From: Zoroaster sp. YZ-2022
Lineage: Eukaryota > Echinodermata > Asteroidea > Forcipulatida > Zoroasteridae
DNA length: 64,000 bases
NCBI GenBank assembly: GCA_029582265.1
Contig: CM055816.1
Span: 81,462,472 to 81,526,471, forward strand
Direction of reading: 5' to 3'
Made by a program: the position numbers and the translations under genes. How positions within the stretch are numbered: position 1 is the first letter of the stretch; every line of letters starts with the position of its first letter. Shown piece by piece: positions 45,083-58,000 of this stretch. Under the pieces are notes generated by a model. It did not search any database and was not told the DNA's origin. It worked only from the letters and a program-made list of their open reading frames with translations.

Positions 45083-45836
45083 AGAGGCAAAAGGAAACGT
45101 TACTCATATAAATCCTCCTTTGTTTGTAACTATCACAAACTATCAAAAATCTAACCCCTATCTGTCTCGGTAGGTGTGTATAGGCTGGTCACCAACCATC
45201 ACAAATCGCTAAGATTAACACCCTATAATTGCCAAAGCCCTGTTAAGTGGTTTGATAGATAGGTTGACCATTGATATATTTTCACTCATAGAGTTACTCA
45301 CATACACATTGTCACTGAAAAAGGGGAGTTAACAGTTTCAATCAAAATTTGCAAATAATTGAGCTCTGATTCAATAACTGACATGTTACATTTTGGAAAA
45401 CAAAATGGACACAAGCTACCCAGACAATAGGGCGGTTTCTACAGGCTGTCCCAGAATGATTAGTTCCCATCGATGCCCAAAATGTGTTCTTTCTATACGA
45501 AAAGCAATGACACTAGGTTCATTGTTTTAATAATCAACTTTGGGTATACCATAACCTTTCATAATGAATTTTAGATCATGAAAATCGGAAAATTTAAAGA
45601 TTGACACCTGACAAGGCATTGGAGGGAGCCCTACAAACTAATCCAACCTACTTGTAACCTGATCTCACTGCACTTTAAGCAGTTTAAGGAACAAGTCCAG
45701 CCGGAACAGTACTCACAAGTGCTCTAGTAAGACAGGGACTAGCCTACAATTAAGGGAACACCAAAACGAGCAAAAAGTTGCAGATGACGTCGTCGAGATG
45801 AGGAAGACATCTTCTGTTGCAAGGACTTACAGACGG

Positions 45837-45966
45837 TCGCCGCTACGGCAATCCTGCTCAGTACGAGAGGAACCGCAGATTCGGACCGTTGGTTCACGTG
45901 CTCGGTCGAGAGGCCGGTGGTGCAATGCTACCATCTGAGAGATTACGGCTGAACGCCTCCAAGTTG
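45837..45966 (+). rRNA. Fragment of 28S rRNA including the sarcin-ricin loop, right arm
   Basis: The plus strand reads ..AATCCTGCTCAGTACGAGAG.. with the sarcin-ricin loop at about 45,860-45,873, then ..GCTACCATCTGAGAGATTAC..GAACGCCTCCAAG. It mirrors 34,471-34,600, so the rRNA piece was present before the arms were duplicated. Confidence 0.88.
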
Positions 45967-47084
45967 TACTCCCAGCTTAACGAATCTTTTTGTTGACCCG
46001 TATGACTTCTCGGACTCGCAGTCAACCAACACACCATCGCCGATGAAGAAAAGAAATGGCAAGCCAACTTCAAAGGAAACACATACGCCACAAGGTTATC
46101 TCTTGCAAAGAGAACCAAAAGCTGAGCAAAGAGTTGAAATTGGAACCATGGAAACTTTATCTTAACCTGGAATGTCGGCAAAGACAACACCCATGAGTGA
46201 AAAACGTCAAGCCCCCAAGTCAACCCCAGCCTCGACACGCCATCAACACATAGTACACGGTTGCCATCAACACGAGGGAAAAGGACACCGACTTCGCGAC
46301 CAAGGCAAGCATCCGTACAAGTCCAAGCCCAGCTGGCCGACGAGTCCTCCCCTGAGCTTGCGGTAGATAAACACATCAGAGAGAGAGAGAGGGAGGAAGT
46401 TTATAATCAATTAAAAACAAAACTATAATTCGAAAAGTAACCAGAAAAAATGTTCAGGAAGAAGAGAAAGTGATTAACTATGCGGAGATGACAAACATGA
46501 AACACATGAATGAGCACACGTGAACTCATGCATGAGAAGAAAATCAATTTAAAGAGTGACACCTGACAAGGCATTGAAGGGAACCATGCAAACTAATCCA
46601 ACCTACTTGTAACCTGATCTCACTGCACTGTTCTCCCCTTAAGGATCAAGTCCAGCCGGAACAGTACTCACGAGTGCTCTAGTAAGACAGGGAATTAAAT
46701 AATAAAGAAGGGAACACCGAATAGAGCAATAATTGCAGATGACGTCGTCGAGATGAAGAAGACAATCTTCTGTTGCTAGGAGAGACCCACATGACTTCTC
46801 AGATTTGCAGTCCAACAGGACACCATCGCCGATCAACCTTTGATGGAATGGACATCAAGCAGTTCCACAGACCCAGTCCGTTCAGCCCAGTATGTTTCCC
46901 GACAGTGCAGTCTCTGGTCCAGCCCTCACTATACAGACTATCAGAAGGAAAATACCCCACCACCAAAAGTGCTGCCGTCCAAACCCTTAAGCAGTGTGGA
47001 CTATCCCGGCGAGTATGAATTTGAAATCTACCTTAGTCAGCTGACCTGTGTTGCTGACACTAAGTGTCAGCTAGACTTACTCTC

Positions 47085-50000
47085 CACGGCTGTTTCCCTT
47101 TAAAAAAAGTACCCCCTCTGTTGTCGAAAGTTAAACAGTATGCAAATGAGGCGTTTGATCCGTCATTCATACATCTCGCGCGTAGGGCTGACGCGTGTGG
47201 TTCAAATCTATATTTGGTTTGTTTACATTTTGCTTTCTTGTGATTGGTTTTCAAGTTAAATATGCAATTTTTTTATGAATATACTAAGTTTATTTAATAA
47301 ACAGTCACATGATAGCTTTTCCCGCGAAATTGAGGCTGTTTACATTGTGGAATTGCCGGTGAAGTGTACGTAGTGGAAGGCAGCCATTTAAATGTCGTCT
47401 TTGCCTTGAACATTTGAAGACGTTTTTCTAGCTGTCGTCATGGATACGTCCGAATTTTTGATAAGCACAATCGACCTAGTAAATCAACGATGATGGCATC
47501 TACTTTTATTTTATCCACAAAGTAAGTCTGGGACAAGGTTATTTCCTTTTAAAAAACTTTTCCCAAAAATCAGTTTATGCGGTTGGTTTTAACATTATTG
47601 TGTACAAAGTAATGGCGTTTAACGTACATACATGTTTAGTGCATCCATCGCATTACGTGTTTACGTACACCGTACACGGTTAACCTGTTTTGATCGTGTG
47701 TATTCTGAATGCATAGAAAGGATAGCCATTTTTCAGAAACAGTTGTGTACGGTTACTGTGAATTCTTGCAAAAGACATGTACTGCATCAAATGAACATTC
47801 AGCCTGATCCTGACAATGAATACATTTGGCCTCGCAGTTTTAAGTTTATTAAAACACACAGTGGCGTTAAATTAATAAATGATAGGCAAACTTTTCGTTG
47901 TTAATAAAGTGAAACTTGTTTCAACAATGTTTGTTTTTACATGTATTGAATTCAGTAGTTCAATCGATAGGCCTAACGTTATGAACGTGAATGTAACTTC
48001 ACACTGTACATTATTGTACATTTACGGTATACTGCATTTTCATCCGCATGTCAACTTTGCACTATATTTACATGCTTGGAAATAATATAATGGTATTGAA
48101 GATATCCAAGAGAACGGTCTGGATGAGTAGTGTTATTTTTTAATGTTTTCATAGAACTATGGAAGCCTTACTAATATTATCATTTCTTTCAACCAGGAAT
48201 TGAAAACAGTTTACAACATTGGCAGTTGGCTCCTTATTAATTTAGGACATCTACGACAACAGGTAATTTAACTAGAAATAGTATTCAGTCTAATTCTTAT
48301 TTACATGTAGGCTACTTGTTAACAGACGATTTCGCTTTTTTCAATTTATTTGTATTTCCTCCATTTGTCCTTCATGTCCTCAGTTGTTATTCTCCTATGA
48401 TAGTTCAAGGCAACTTGTCCATTCTCATTTTCGTCATTTCAATTTTGTTACATAAAGGCCTTTGTACATTATTTATAAATTATATACATTGTAAATGCTC
48501 ATGCTTCCAGTTTTCTCTAAAGTTCTTTGAGTATTCACCACAGGTCCTTTTAAATGATAAGTGCAAAACTTATTTAAAAAAAAAAATTTCTTGTGTTTCA
48601 GGCTCTGTATAGCTTGTTCAATGGCAACTGGAATTGGATCTCCAGGTTACTGCTTTTTGAGAAGGTTGGCAGCTTTCCAGATGTTGTCACTAGACTTGCT
48701 TCATCAAAAGTTGTACTAGGCCTACATATACATAGGTCTGTCTGGAGATGTTTTTCGGGCATATATGGGCAGATAGTTGATGAATTTTCCAAGTGGAAGA
48801 CACGATGCCCAGACAACCACCACATTTTTAAGTTGAACATGCAGTATTCTTGGACTTTTGGAGATTTTTATTTTCAATTTCTTTGGTCGTCCTGGTTGTG
48901 CTCTGTTTGTTGAACTGTTCACAAACTTGGTAGTTGTCTACCCTCTCATGTTTATACCAGTTAGGCGTGACTGATTGTCAGTGCCTTAATTTCCTCGCTT
49001 GCAAGTATACATTTACCTATATTATATTTTGATTTATATGGATGTCACATTGTTTTTGATTTATGCAATATATACACAATTATTAATCATATTGCATATA
49101 AATTTATATTTATTACTTTATAATCACTTCAAATGATTAACTTCGTCATCAGCTTTCATGTTCCATTTTAAGATTCAATTAATAAGTTTTCGAGTCTCAA
49201 CATAATAAATTCACTTTTATCAATCTTGACCATCTTAGAATGGTTGTTTTTGTCTATATCCATCTGGTTGTTGTCTACATTGCCTTTATTTGTGACTGTT
49301 ACTATTTATTATTCCTTGGTTATAACATTTTTTATTTTATGTTACACACCCCCTTCTCTCCTGACCCAATCCCTTTGTTCAACTTGTATACCCTGTTATG
49401 TTTATATAACATTCATACAAAATTACAATGTTCATTTCTCTTGTCGTGTTTGTAAGATTGTTGCATTTTTGGCCAAATAAATAATGACAATAAAATAATG
49501 TATGGATGTTGATCAGAAATGTCGTCCCATATACTCCAACCAAACACATCTTTTGAAAAAAGGCCTTCCTGCGATCTGAATAGTTAAAATATTGTGCTGC
49601 TCATCTTGGCCCTGTCAAGTTTAACGTTTATATATAATTACAATGTTCATTTCTCATTTATTCTTTGTATGATTGTTGTATTTTGACAATAAATAATAAT
49701 AATAGAATATTTGATGGTGTTGCTTAGAATTGTGGTCCCATGTTCTCCCATCAAATAATTATAGAAAATGCCTTTCTGAAGTCTGAACACCTGCTCATCT
49801 TAGCCATTTTCATGTAGCTATAATCAGTCTATTACCATAATTCTTCATAACTTTGTCAGAGCATTTTTTTAAATGAAAATCAAAACTCATCTCCAGATAA
49901 ACAGGAATGTGGAAAACAAGGTAACATACTCAGTGATTTCCCATAACTTTTCACAATGTCCACCGCGCGTCGCTCACATGCACACATACAAATGAGCGCG

Positions 50001-50579
50001 ACGCGTACATAGACGTCCGTGTATTACACGTATAATCCCGCACACGCGCTGTATGTAAATTCCTATTTGTTTGTGCACGTCACAAAGACTTCAAACCCGC
50101 GTAAACACCGACACTCAACTTAAAACAAAACCTTATAAAAACTTGTAAAAGTTTTGTCCCAGGAATAATATTTGGAAAAATACTTGTAAAACATTTAATC
50201 TCACTAATGGAAATGTAGTATGAATGAAAATTCTGCTGATGTTATAAAGAGCATATTTGAAGGGTATAATTTCAACATGAACGTTAAGTAGGCAGACAAT
50301 GAAAATCGTTCTTTTTAAAAGTGTATTTTTTAGTCCCAACAAATACAACATTTGAAAGAAAATTTCATATAAGTGAGAAAACATGTTTCATTTTACTTCA
50401 AATACAATCATAACATTTTCAAAGCGGGTCAATTCATGATTCATTCATGTAAACTTTATGGACTATAGAGGCTGACATGTTTATGCATGACGTCATGATA
50501 TTCCACTGGAGTAATGAAAAACAAACGCGCGTTTGTTGGAACTTTATTACGCACAACGCACGTAAACGAAACAGCCGTG
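47085..50579. mobile_element. 3.5-kb insertion with inverted ends, present in the right arm only
   Basis: The insertion starts CACGGCTGTTTC (47,085-47,096) and ends GAAACAGCCGTG (50,568-50,579), a perfect 12-bp inverted repeat. TCTC flanks both sides (47,081-47,084 and 50,580-50,583). The empty left arm has the single site ..GGGAGAGTAAG.., so TCTC is a 4-bp target duplication. Four-base duplications occur in Chapaev, Sola1 and Academ-like elements. Open frames inside (such as 47,632-47,904 and 48,593-48,913) show no transposase motif. Probably a non-autonomous DNA transposon. Confidence 0.85.
49416..49800. repeat. Internal direct repeat of the 3.5-kb insertion
   Basis: Sequence with AATTACAATGTTCATTTCTC, GACAATAAA and GTGGTCCCAT/GTCGTCCCAT at about 49,416-49,600 recurs diverged at about 49,627-49,800. 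This suggests an internal tandem duplication or two truncated copies of one AT-rich repeat. Confidence 0.65.
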
Positions 50580-50870
50580 TCTCCCAGCTTAAAGAAACTT
50601 TTTGTTGACCCGTATGACTTCTCACATTCGCAGTCCAACAAGACACCTCGCCGATGAAGAAAACAAATGGCCAGCCAACTTCAAAGGAAACACAGTGCTG
50701 ATAGGAACTAATAAGCCCAATGACTTCGTTGCGAGCCCTGCTTGAGAAGGATTCACATTTTGCTGGTGAGATGGTGTCTCAGATGGCCGTGCCTCTTTTA
50801 GGGATCAACTTCTTACTGGCAAGAGTGTCACTCAAACCATCAAATCATTACTGGTGGCACTGCTTTCAGG

Positions 50871-51291
50871 TTACTCTTTGCTGTGTGTCGAGGGACCAGT
50901 GCTGTCGCTGTCTTTGGAGCCTCTCAAATGGCGTTTGTAACTTCTCATTGGAACTTGTAGAACTTTCCCAAGCATGAAATAACCGTCTCTAATTTCCTCT
51001 TCTCCATCCTCCTCTCCCGGTTCCTCCTCGCCTGAGTCCTCTCCCGTTTCCTCTTCTCCATCCTCCACTCCCGGTTCATCCTCTCCCGTTTCCTCTCTTC
51101 CATCCTCCTCACTTTCCTCTTCTCTATCCTCCTCCACCAGTTCCTCTTCTCCTTCCTGCTCTTTCCCTTCTGCTTCCTCCTCTCCCTGTTCTTCTTTTCC
51201 TTCCTCCTCCTTTCCTTCCTGCTCTTTCCTTTCCTCTTCTGCTTCCTCCTCTCCTACTTCCATGGTCTGGATGATGTCCTCAACGTTGACA
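50871..51291 (-). pseudogene. Right-arm copy of glutamate-rich exon d
   Basis: Acceptor side at 51,291. The product starts like 32,580 (SVNVEDIIQTMEV) but lacks one repeat of the EETGED..EEPGE unit and a few Glu codons. It then leaves the frame after LGKVLQVPM because of a 1-base difference. Confidence 0.7.
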
Positions 51292-51933
51292 CTGAAAAGC
51301 ATGAGTGAGATTCAAATAACTTGAAAAATCAAAAACAATTCCTGTAGAAGCAGGTGGTCTCGACCACCAGGGCATTTCATGTCGGGTATTTTGGATTATA
51401 TGATACTGCCAGCGAGCTTAGTTTTGGAAACAGCAATGACGTATTTATTCGGAACATCGTCACAGTCCCTTGTCATGCTATCAGATGTAGCTTATACGAG
51501 CATTGTTGTTCTATTATCCCTTTATTTTTTAAGATTTCAAGAGTGGGGTACCATTTTACCAAAGGAAAAAATAGTGGGGTACTTGTTCTTTTGTTAAGTA
51601 CCCCACAAGTGGTTCCTCATAAGTACAGACGTAAGCCGTAAGCAATGACAATAGCCCTCCAGCCTATAGGGCGAAGGGGTAAAATCTAAAAAGGATTAGC
51701 TACCATTCTATCAATTCCTAGGTAATCTTTTTAGTTTTAAAGGCAATGTGTACCTTTAACACTTACTTTGCTACATCCTCCAAAATACTTCAATATTTGG
51801 AAAATTTTTTGTTTGGGTTAAAGTTGACAAAGAAAACGGTGGCTAACTTAACAGAAACAAATTCAATGTTGCTTTTTAAACATTACGGAAAAAGGTTTGA
51901 CAGACCCATCTTGTAAGATTATTTGTTCCACCT

Positions 51934-52015
51934 ACTATGACTGACCCATGCATTCCTAGCATAAGTTCTACGATCGTCTTCCATGAGGGGTGAGACGATG
52001 TCCTCAACGTTAACA
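51934..52015 (-). pseudogene. Right-arm copy of exon c, splice donor lost
   Basis: Starts at 52,015 after the same acceptor. Where the left copy has CGCAG-GTAGGT, this copy has CATAG-TAGGTG, so the GT at the donor is gone and normal splicing is not expected. Confidence 0.65.
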
Positions 52016-52145
52016 CTGAAAAGCATGAGTGAGATTCAAATAACATGAAAAATAAACAAAATATATAAAAGGGGATTTAAGGTGGTGTACAGACCACTTC
52101 CAACGTCCATACTTAATTAAAATGAAGGAAAGTTTCAAAGAGCAG

Positions 52146-52822
52146 CAGCGGCGTCGATCCCGGGGCAATGGGGTGGGGTTATAAATGTATCCCCCATTTT
52201 TTTGACGGGGGTTTGGCCTTTTTGATCACCCCCCCCCCCCCCCCCTCAAAAAAGTACAATAAAGATAATCAAGAAAGCTGAGAATGCACCAAAGAGTATT
52301 TTAATCTTTCAGATTCTTCCGGGGCCCCTCAATGGGCCCCGGACCCCACACCGTTGTAGGTTTCACAATGCATGTTTGCATGCCTGGTTCCCAAATTTTC
52401 GTTCGGAGTGAGAGATTCAGCGCAAACATAAATTATCATGCCAAATTTGGAGGTGTGCTTATTCAGTTTTTCAAGTTGAATCAATTTCTAAAATCCTAAA
52501 ACTTCCATAAAGCGTGCACAAATTTTCAAACTTAAAACCCATAACACAAGAAAAAGAGTCACATATTAATAATCAAATCTGGGATTTCATCCAATGCAAA
52601 GATGCAACAACATGGTTAGTTTGTGTTAAAAAAAAAACAGATTTTTTTCTTTCCTCAAATGTCACTCTACCGATATTGGGTATTGTCTTATTAATGAGTG
52701 TTTGGACACGTCAGTACCAGTGACCAGTGTTTATTTATCTCACAATCAATTTGATCTCACATTGGTAGTGTACCAACATTTCCGATCATCCCCCCACTAT
52801 TAAACACGGATCGACGCCGCTG
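52146..52822. mobile_element. Non-autonomous hAT element, right-arm copy
   Basis: Mirror of 31,058-31,725 with the same ends and the same one-mismatch 8-bp flanks (AAGAGCAG and AAGAACAG). The element therefore predates the inverted duplication. A long C-run (about 52,230-52,243) differs from the left arm. Confidence 0.75.
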
Positions 52823-52974
52823 AAGAACAGGTGCCTGTAAAGTGTAAAAACAATTTAGAGATGGTTTGCTTAAATTTGAGGAAGAAAAATCGGGGGATAA
52901 CTTAGCACACAAAAATTCCAGGCGGCTTTTTAAAAATTCTAGAAAGGGTTAGGAAATTTTTAAAGAAAACTCAC

Positions 52975-53222
52975 CTCTTAAGGGCACAAGGCGGCAGATC
53001 CTCAGACACACGTTTGAAAGACGACAGAGAAAGCCGTGACTTCTGTCTCACTGGGGCATCTTGATCCCCTGTATTCAGTGTTACCGTCGTGGTGGTTGCT
53101 GGCTGACTGCGTCTCTTGTGCTTTGACGGAAGCCGGGCACCTTTGGTACAAGCTGGGTGACTTGATGGTGGTTTCCCGTCTTTACATGGAAGCTTGGCAC
53201 ATGTACCTTTCTCCATTCAGAC
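52975..53222 (-). pseudogene. Right-arm exon b, first copy, with nonsense codon
   Basis: 248 bp as in the left arm with intact acceptor and donor, but the second codon is TGA (53,217-53,219) in place of TGG. Otherwise nearly identical. Confidence 0.7.
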
Positions 53223-54640
53223 CTGCAACAAAAAGAAAGGCATGATATAACTGGTCAATTTGCTTTCATACTGATTCTGTGAAACTGCACGGTAAGGAAA
53301 CTCAGATTTTATTAGTCATTTTAGGTATTATTTCGGTGCTAAAAAGGGTTTTCATTTTATTGTGGCTGATCGTATATGAAACCAACGGAATGTCATTATC
53401 ACCACTCAAGGATCTCATCACGATTTTTTGTGAGCATGGAGTTCCATCCAATCAACTATTGGGATTGTACCTTAGCTTATTGTTATTCATAATGAGGCCT
53501 AGCATATAATTTACACGATTATTCTAATCATTAGTATACACGCACTACCGCCTGGTGACTAACAACAACAAATGCAGACTTTTCACCACAAATAATACCG
53601 CACAGAGGCACGGATTTCTTGTTAATATTACCGGCATCATCGGTGTTACCTTCGTGGTGGGTGCTGGCTGACGTCTCTGGTGCTTTGACGGAACTCGGGC
53701 ACCTTCGGTACAAGCTGGGTGACTTGAAGGTGGTCTCCCGTCTTTACATGGAAGCTTGGCACATGTACATTTCTCCATCCCGACCTGCAACATAAAGAAA
53801 GGCATGATATAACTGGTTCATACTGTGCATGTACAGGGACATAAAATACATTTCTGTGCATGTACATGTACATGTGCACCCACACACACAGCCACCGTTC
53901 GCATATCCATATTCATAAAACGAGTCGTCCAGCGATCAAATAAGCACGAACGAAACGCATGTGTGCGAGGGTCGCAATTTCTTTTTCCTGCACCATGCCG
54001 GGGCCCACCCTGCGGTCACAGCCAGTGTGCGAAAAAATACAGTCTTGAATCCGCACTGGCAATGTCACGCGCCCAGCGAGTGGCTGAACTTGGCATCTCT
54101 GCATCAGGGATCTCATCACGATTTTTGGTGAGCATAGAGTTCCATCCAATCAACTATTGGGATTGTACCTTAGCTTATTGTTATTCATAATGAGGCCTAG
54201 CATATAATTTACACGATTATTCTAATCATTAGTATACACGCACTACCGCCTGGTGACTAACAACAACAAAAGCAGATTTTTCACCAAAAATAATACCCCA
54301 CAGAGGCACGGATTTTTGTTAATATTACCGGCATCATCGGTGTTACCTTCGTGGTGGTTGCTGGCTGTCGTCTCTGGTGCTTTGACGGAAGCCGGGCACC
54401 TTCGGTACAAGCTGGTGACTTGATGGTGGTTTCCGTCTTTACATGGAAGCTTGGCACATGTACCTTTCTCCATCCAGACCTGCAACAAAAAGAAAGGTAT
54501 GATGTAACTGGTCAATTTGATTTCATACTGATACTGTGCATGTACAGTACATGTGCACCCACACACACAGCCACCGTTCGCATATCCATATTCATAAAAC
54601 GAGTCGTCCAGCGATCAAATGAGCATGAACGAAACCGGTC
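53223..54640 (-). repeat. Tandem copies of exon b and its flank
   Basis: Beyond the first exon b copy, two further minus-strand copies begin at about 53,784 and 54,479, in units of about 0.7 kb that share the CCTCATTATGAATAACAATA and CACACACACAGCCACCGTTC blocks. The middle copy reads VGMEK and the outer copy VWMEK. The copies are partial and frame-broken. Sequence at about 53,965-54,100 is unique to the middle unit. Confidence 0.8.
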
Positions 54641-55008
54641 ATACTAATTACCGAATACACAACGACAACACGCAAAAAACATCAACACACCGACAACACC
54701 TCCAACACACATTTTTAATTGATAAATGAGGTGTTAAAACTTACAGTAAAATTCAAAACAAGATTTTGACTTAGCAACAGGGGGTTAATTGTCTAACAAT
54801 TACAGTTTTCTGTTTAAGAAATATGCCCTCTCCGTGCTGCTCCAAAATCCGCAGCCATGTTGCCCCAGCGAACAGCCCGGACCATACCATTATGCTACAG
54901 GGGTGATAAACCTGGACTAAGCATTATTTAAACCAGTGTTGGGTGGGGGTTGAATATCATGTGACCAATACTTATGTGCATCCAATACAAAAGTGCTGAA
55001 AAATTCAG
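54641..55008. other. Spacer between duplication and HECT gene
   Basis: Mostly unassigned. A short frame opening with ATG at about 54,854 in good context (GCAGCCATG) could be a first exon of the HECT gene, but no clear donor follows. Confidence 0.25.
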
Positions 55009-58000
55009 GAGGGTTTAAGCTTCTAATCTGCCACACCAATGTTAGAAGCCAAAACCTTAGTCGTGTTAAAGGAGCATACTCTCCCCGTAATCTGAAGGAA
55101 TGTGTTGGCCAAGGCCGCATTTACATTAGGCCAATTCAGCATTGTTTGGACATGACAGTTGATGAGGTAAGTAAATGTGTGCACTTCAAATAAGTACCAC
55201 ACTTCAAATAGTGTGCACAAGGGAAAACCATTAAGAAACGGTATCAGGCCTGGAATTTTATCTTTGAAAGGGCAAGGCAAAGGGCACTTTCATTGAAAAT
55301 CTTGAAGTCTTTGGGAAAAGTTTGAAGGAACACTCAGGCCAAAGACAAGGGTAACAGAGGCCATGGCATTCATGGCTTCCATGTAATTTCAGGCCTGCAG
55401 TATACATGTATGTCATGAAGAGATTGTACTTTAAAAGCAAGTTTGTAATTAGTGCATATTTATCATGGACCTTGTAAAAAGTTGTAATGTGAAATGTACA
55501 CTGTACATGTATCACATCTGATTTATTTGCACAAGTAGCTATAATGTGTGAATCATTACTCTTAATTATTGAGATTGGTAAATCGGTGTCATGTGCTGCA
55601 ATACCGCCTCAGTTAGACTTTAGCTTTAAAGTATAATTCACTGCACATTTTTCAAGCCTTGTGGTCAACTGGTTTGCTGGCCTCGGAAATGTCAACAACT
55701 GTTCTTTTTTGTGTTACTTTTAGAGCATAACATCTGAAGGAAGTGGCTTAATACAAAAATGTCAAAAATGTGATATGGAGGTTGAATTACACAAGCTCCG
55801 TCAACATTGTGAAGAATGTAAACAGACTGAGTAAGTATGTAGTCTGTACCAGGTCTGTGGGGGGTGGGGGAGACGACAACCCCTGTTACCTCTGAGAGGT
55901 CCCTATTTTCCGAAAAATGCAATTTCTTGGCAACAACTTCATCAGTGGCGGTATATGATGATGTCCTCCCCCCCCCCGCAACTTAAAAAAAAATAAGAAT
56001 GCCCAATTACCATTACATTTGTTTCATTCCACCCAAAAAGATAAATTACACATCCTATATAATATATTCCTTTCCAAAAGTATCACTGAATTTTGTTGAA
56101 TGGTCCCCCTCCATTACAAACTTTATAAGCCAAATCTACATCAAACAACCTACAAATTAGCAATATGCACAATTTATAGATTATGAATTCAAAAGAGATT
56201 TTGGGTTGTCCTTTCCTGGCGTGTTGCATAGCACTGTATGCTCATTGCTGTCTGAGAGCCTGTAGCAAAAACTAAACAGCCCTACTTGGACAGGACTTGG
56301 TAATAACTTTGTTTTCCAATTCAAAATTTCAAGTAAAAACAACTATTTTCTACAATAATCATTGTTTCCTTTTTTTGTTATTAGAGACACATCGGATGCT
56401 GCACATGACATTGAAGAATCCGAGAATGAAGCCTGGCAGGTAATTACGCACAAGTTGACTACAATCATTGCATTTTAATTTATGTAATGATTTTAGTGAC
56501 CTTGTGCATAATGTCTAAATTGAACACTGTCTTTACGGTATCCAGAAAAAATACTAACTACAAATCACAGTATCTGTTATAATTTCTCATTTGGCCCTAA
56601 TCATTGCCTATTCCCCCACCCCTCCCACCTCACTGAGTAATATTAAAAAAAAAAAATACATCATACAAAAGCAACACCAGCCGGAGTCCTTAATAATCAA
56701 GCAACCTACGTGTTGGATGAAATCAACCAACCATTCGACTCTATAGATGTACACTATTTTTTTCCTTTCCACTTCGCTGTCTCCTTTATTGTCCATCTGT
56801 GCAGACGTTTTTCCAGGATGGTATTTCTTGACTCCAAATTTATATTTTGTCTTGCAACACCTGTGACACTAGAATTTGTTTAATGTATGAAACCAGTGGT
56901 CAAAGGCCAGTGTCACTGTATTACCATTGATTTGTTTTCATACATTTTAAAGACAATGCTATCAAATATGTGTCCCATTATCCGATACCAACCTAAAGCC
57001 CTTGGTGGAAATAACATCAATTAAAACTTGTCTTTGTCTTTGTGGTAGGTACCCTCAACCTCCCGAGGGAGTAATACGATCACACCATCCGGCAATAAGT
57101 AAGACTCGTTTTGTTTATTGAAATGTTGATAAAAATAGTGTTGTTGAATAAATTCAACATTACAGATGCTGTTTCAACCCTAAAATTATACAGTCAATGA
57201 CAAGCCTGACAGTTTGCCATTTGCATGACTGTTGAGTGACTGAAATGTTTGAGAGTTATATCCTAAATAAAAAATGCTTCCTAAAAATAAATGACTGCAA
57301 CTTCACAATTACTTAGAAATGTGCACCAACAGTGTACTGCTGTATAGCATATTTATAAATCAAAGCCTGTCAGTGCTGTAATTTTTTAAATGTGTCGGTG
57401 AACAATTGAGATGACTGGCTTTGCATATACCACGGTGGGTTTTGATTTATTTGGATAAATGCAGTGTCTTGCAGACCATACCTGATACTTTACATCCTTT
57501 TTTTGGCAGTCTATTGATATTCTGTTGTAATTTTGGTAGTCTGTGTTAAATAGCGCTCAAAGACTGTCAGCTTGCTACCTTGGAAAACAGGCAGCATAAA
57601 TTGTACCTTTCATTTGCTAAATCCAGGCAAAATCCATCCCCCAAACTCCATCATTTGCTACCTACTGAATAGCCCAGAGTTTACCAAAATCCAAGTTCAA
57701 CAAAACAAACTGAATTCCGTTGTAGGACTGAACGGTTTAGAAATAGTCCCCTCCCCTATCTAATGCAAATTCTTAATTCTGCTGGCCATTCATAAAAAGG
57801 GTCCCTGAAATCAATCAAGTAATAAATAAACAAATAAATAACTAACCCATTTGTATTTGTCTTCAGAGTGGCATATAATGACTATGCAAATTTATGGCCA
57901 AGTGATGACAGCTGTGACGAAGACTTCCTAATGGCTGTTGAAAACAACCTGAATGACATGAATGATACTCAGCCAAAAGGGTGCGTTATGAATTTTGAAC

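Larger units (their letters stand above)
43588..53654 (-). repeat. Right arm of large inverted duplication
   Basis: Reverse complement of 30,227-36,875, interrupted by a 3,495-bp insertion (47,085-50,579). Beyond 53,654 further copies of the outer part continue to about 54,640. Exon equivalents here are mostly damaged, which fits either a decaying duplicate or lower sequence quality. Confidence 0.92.
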
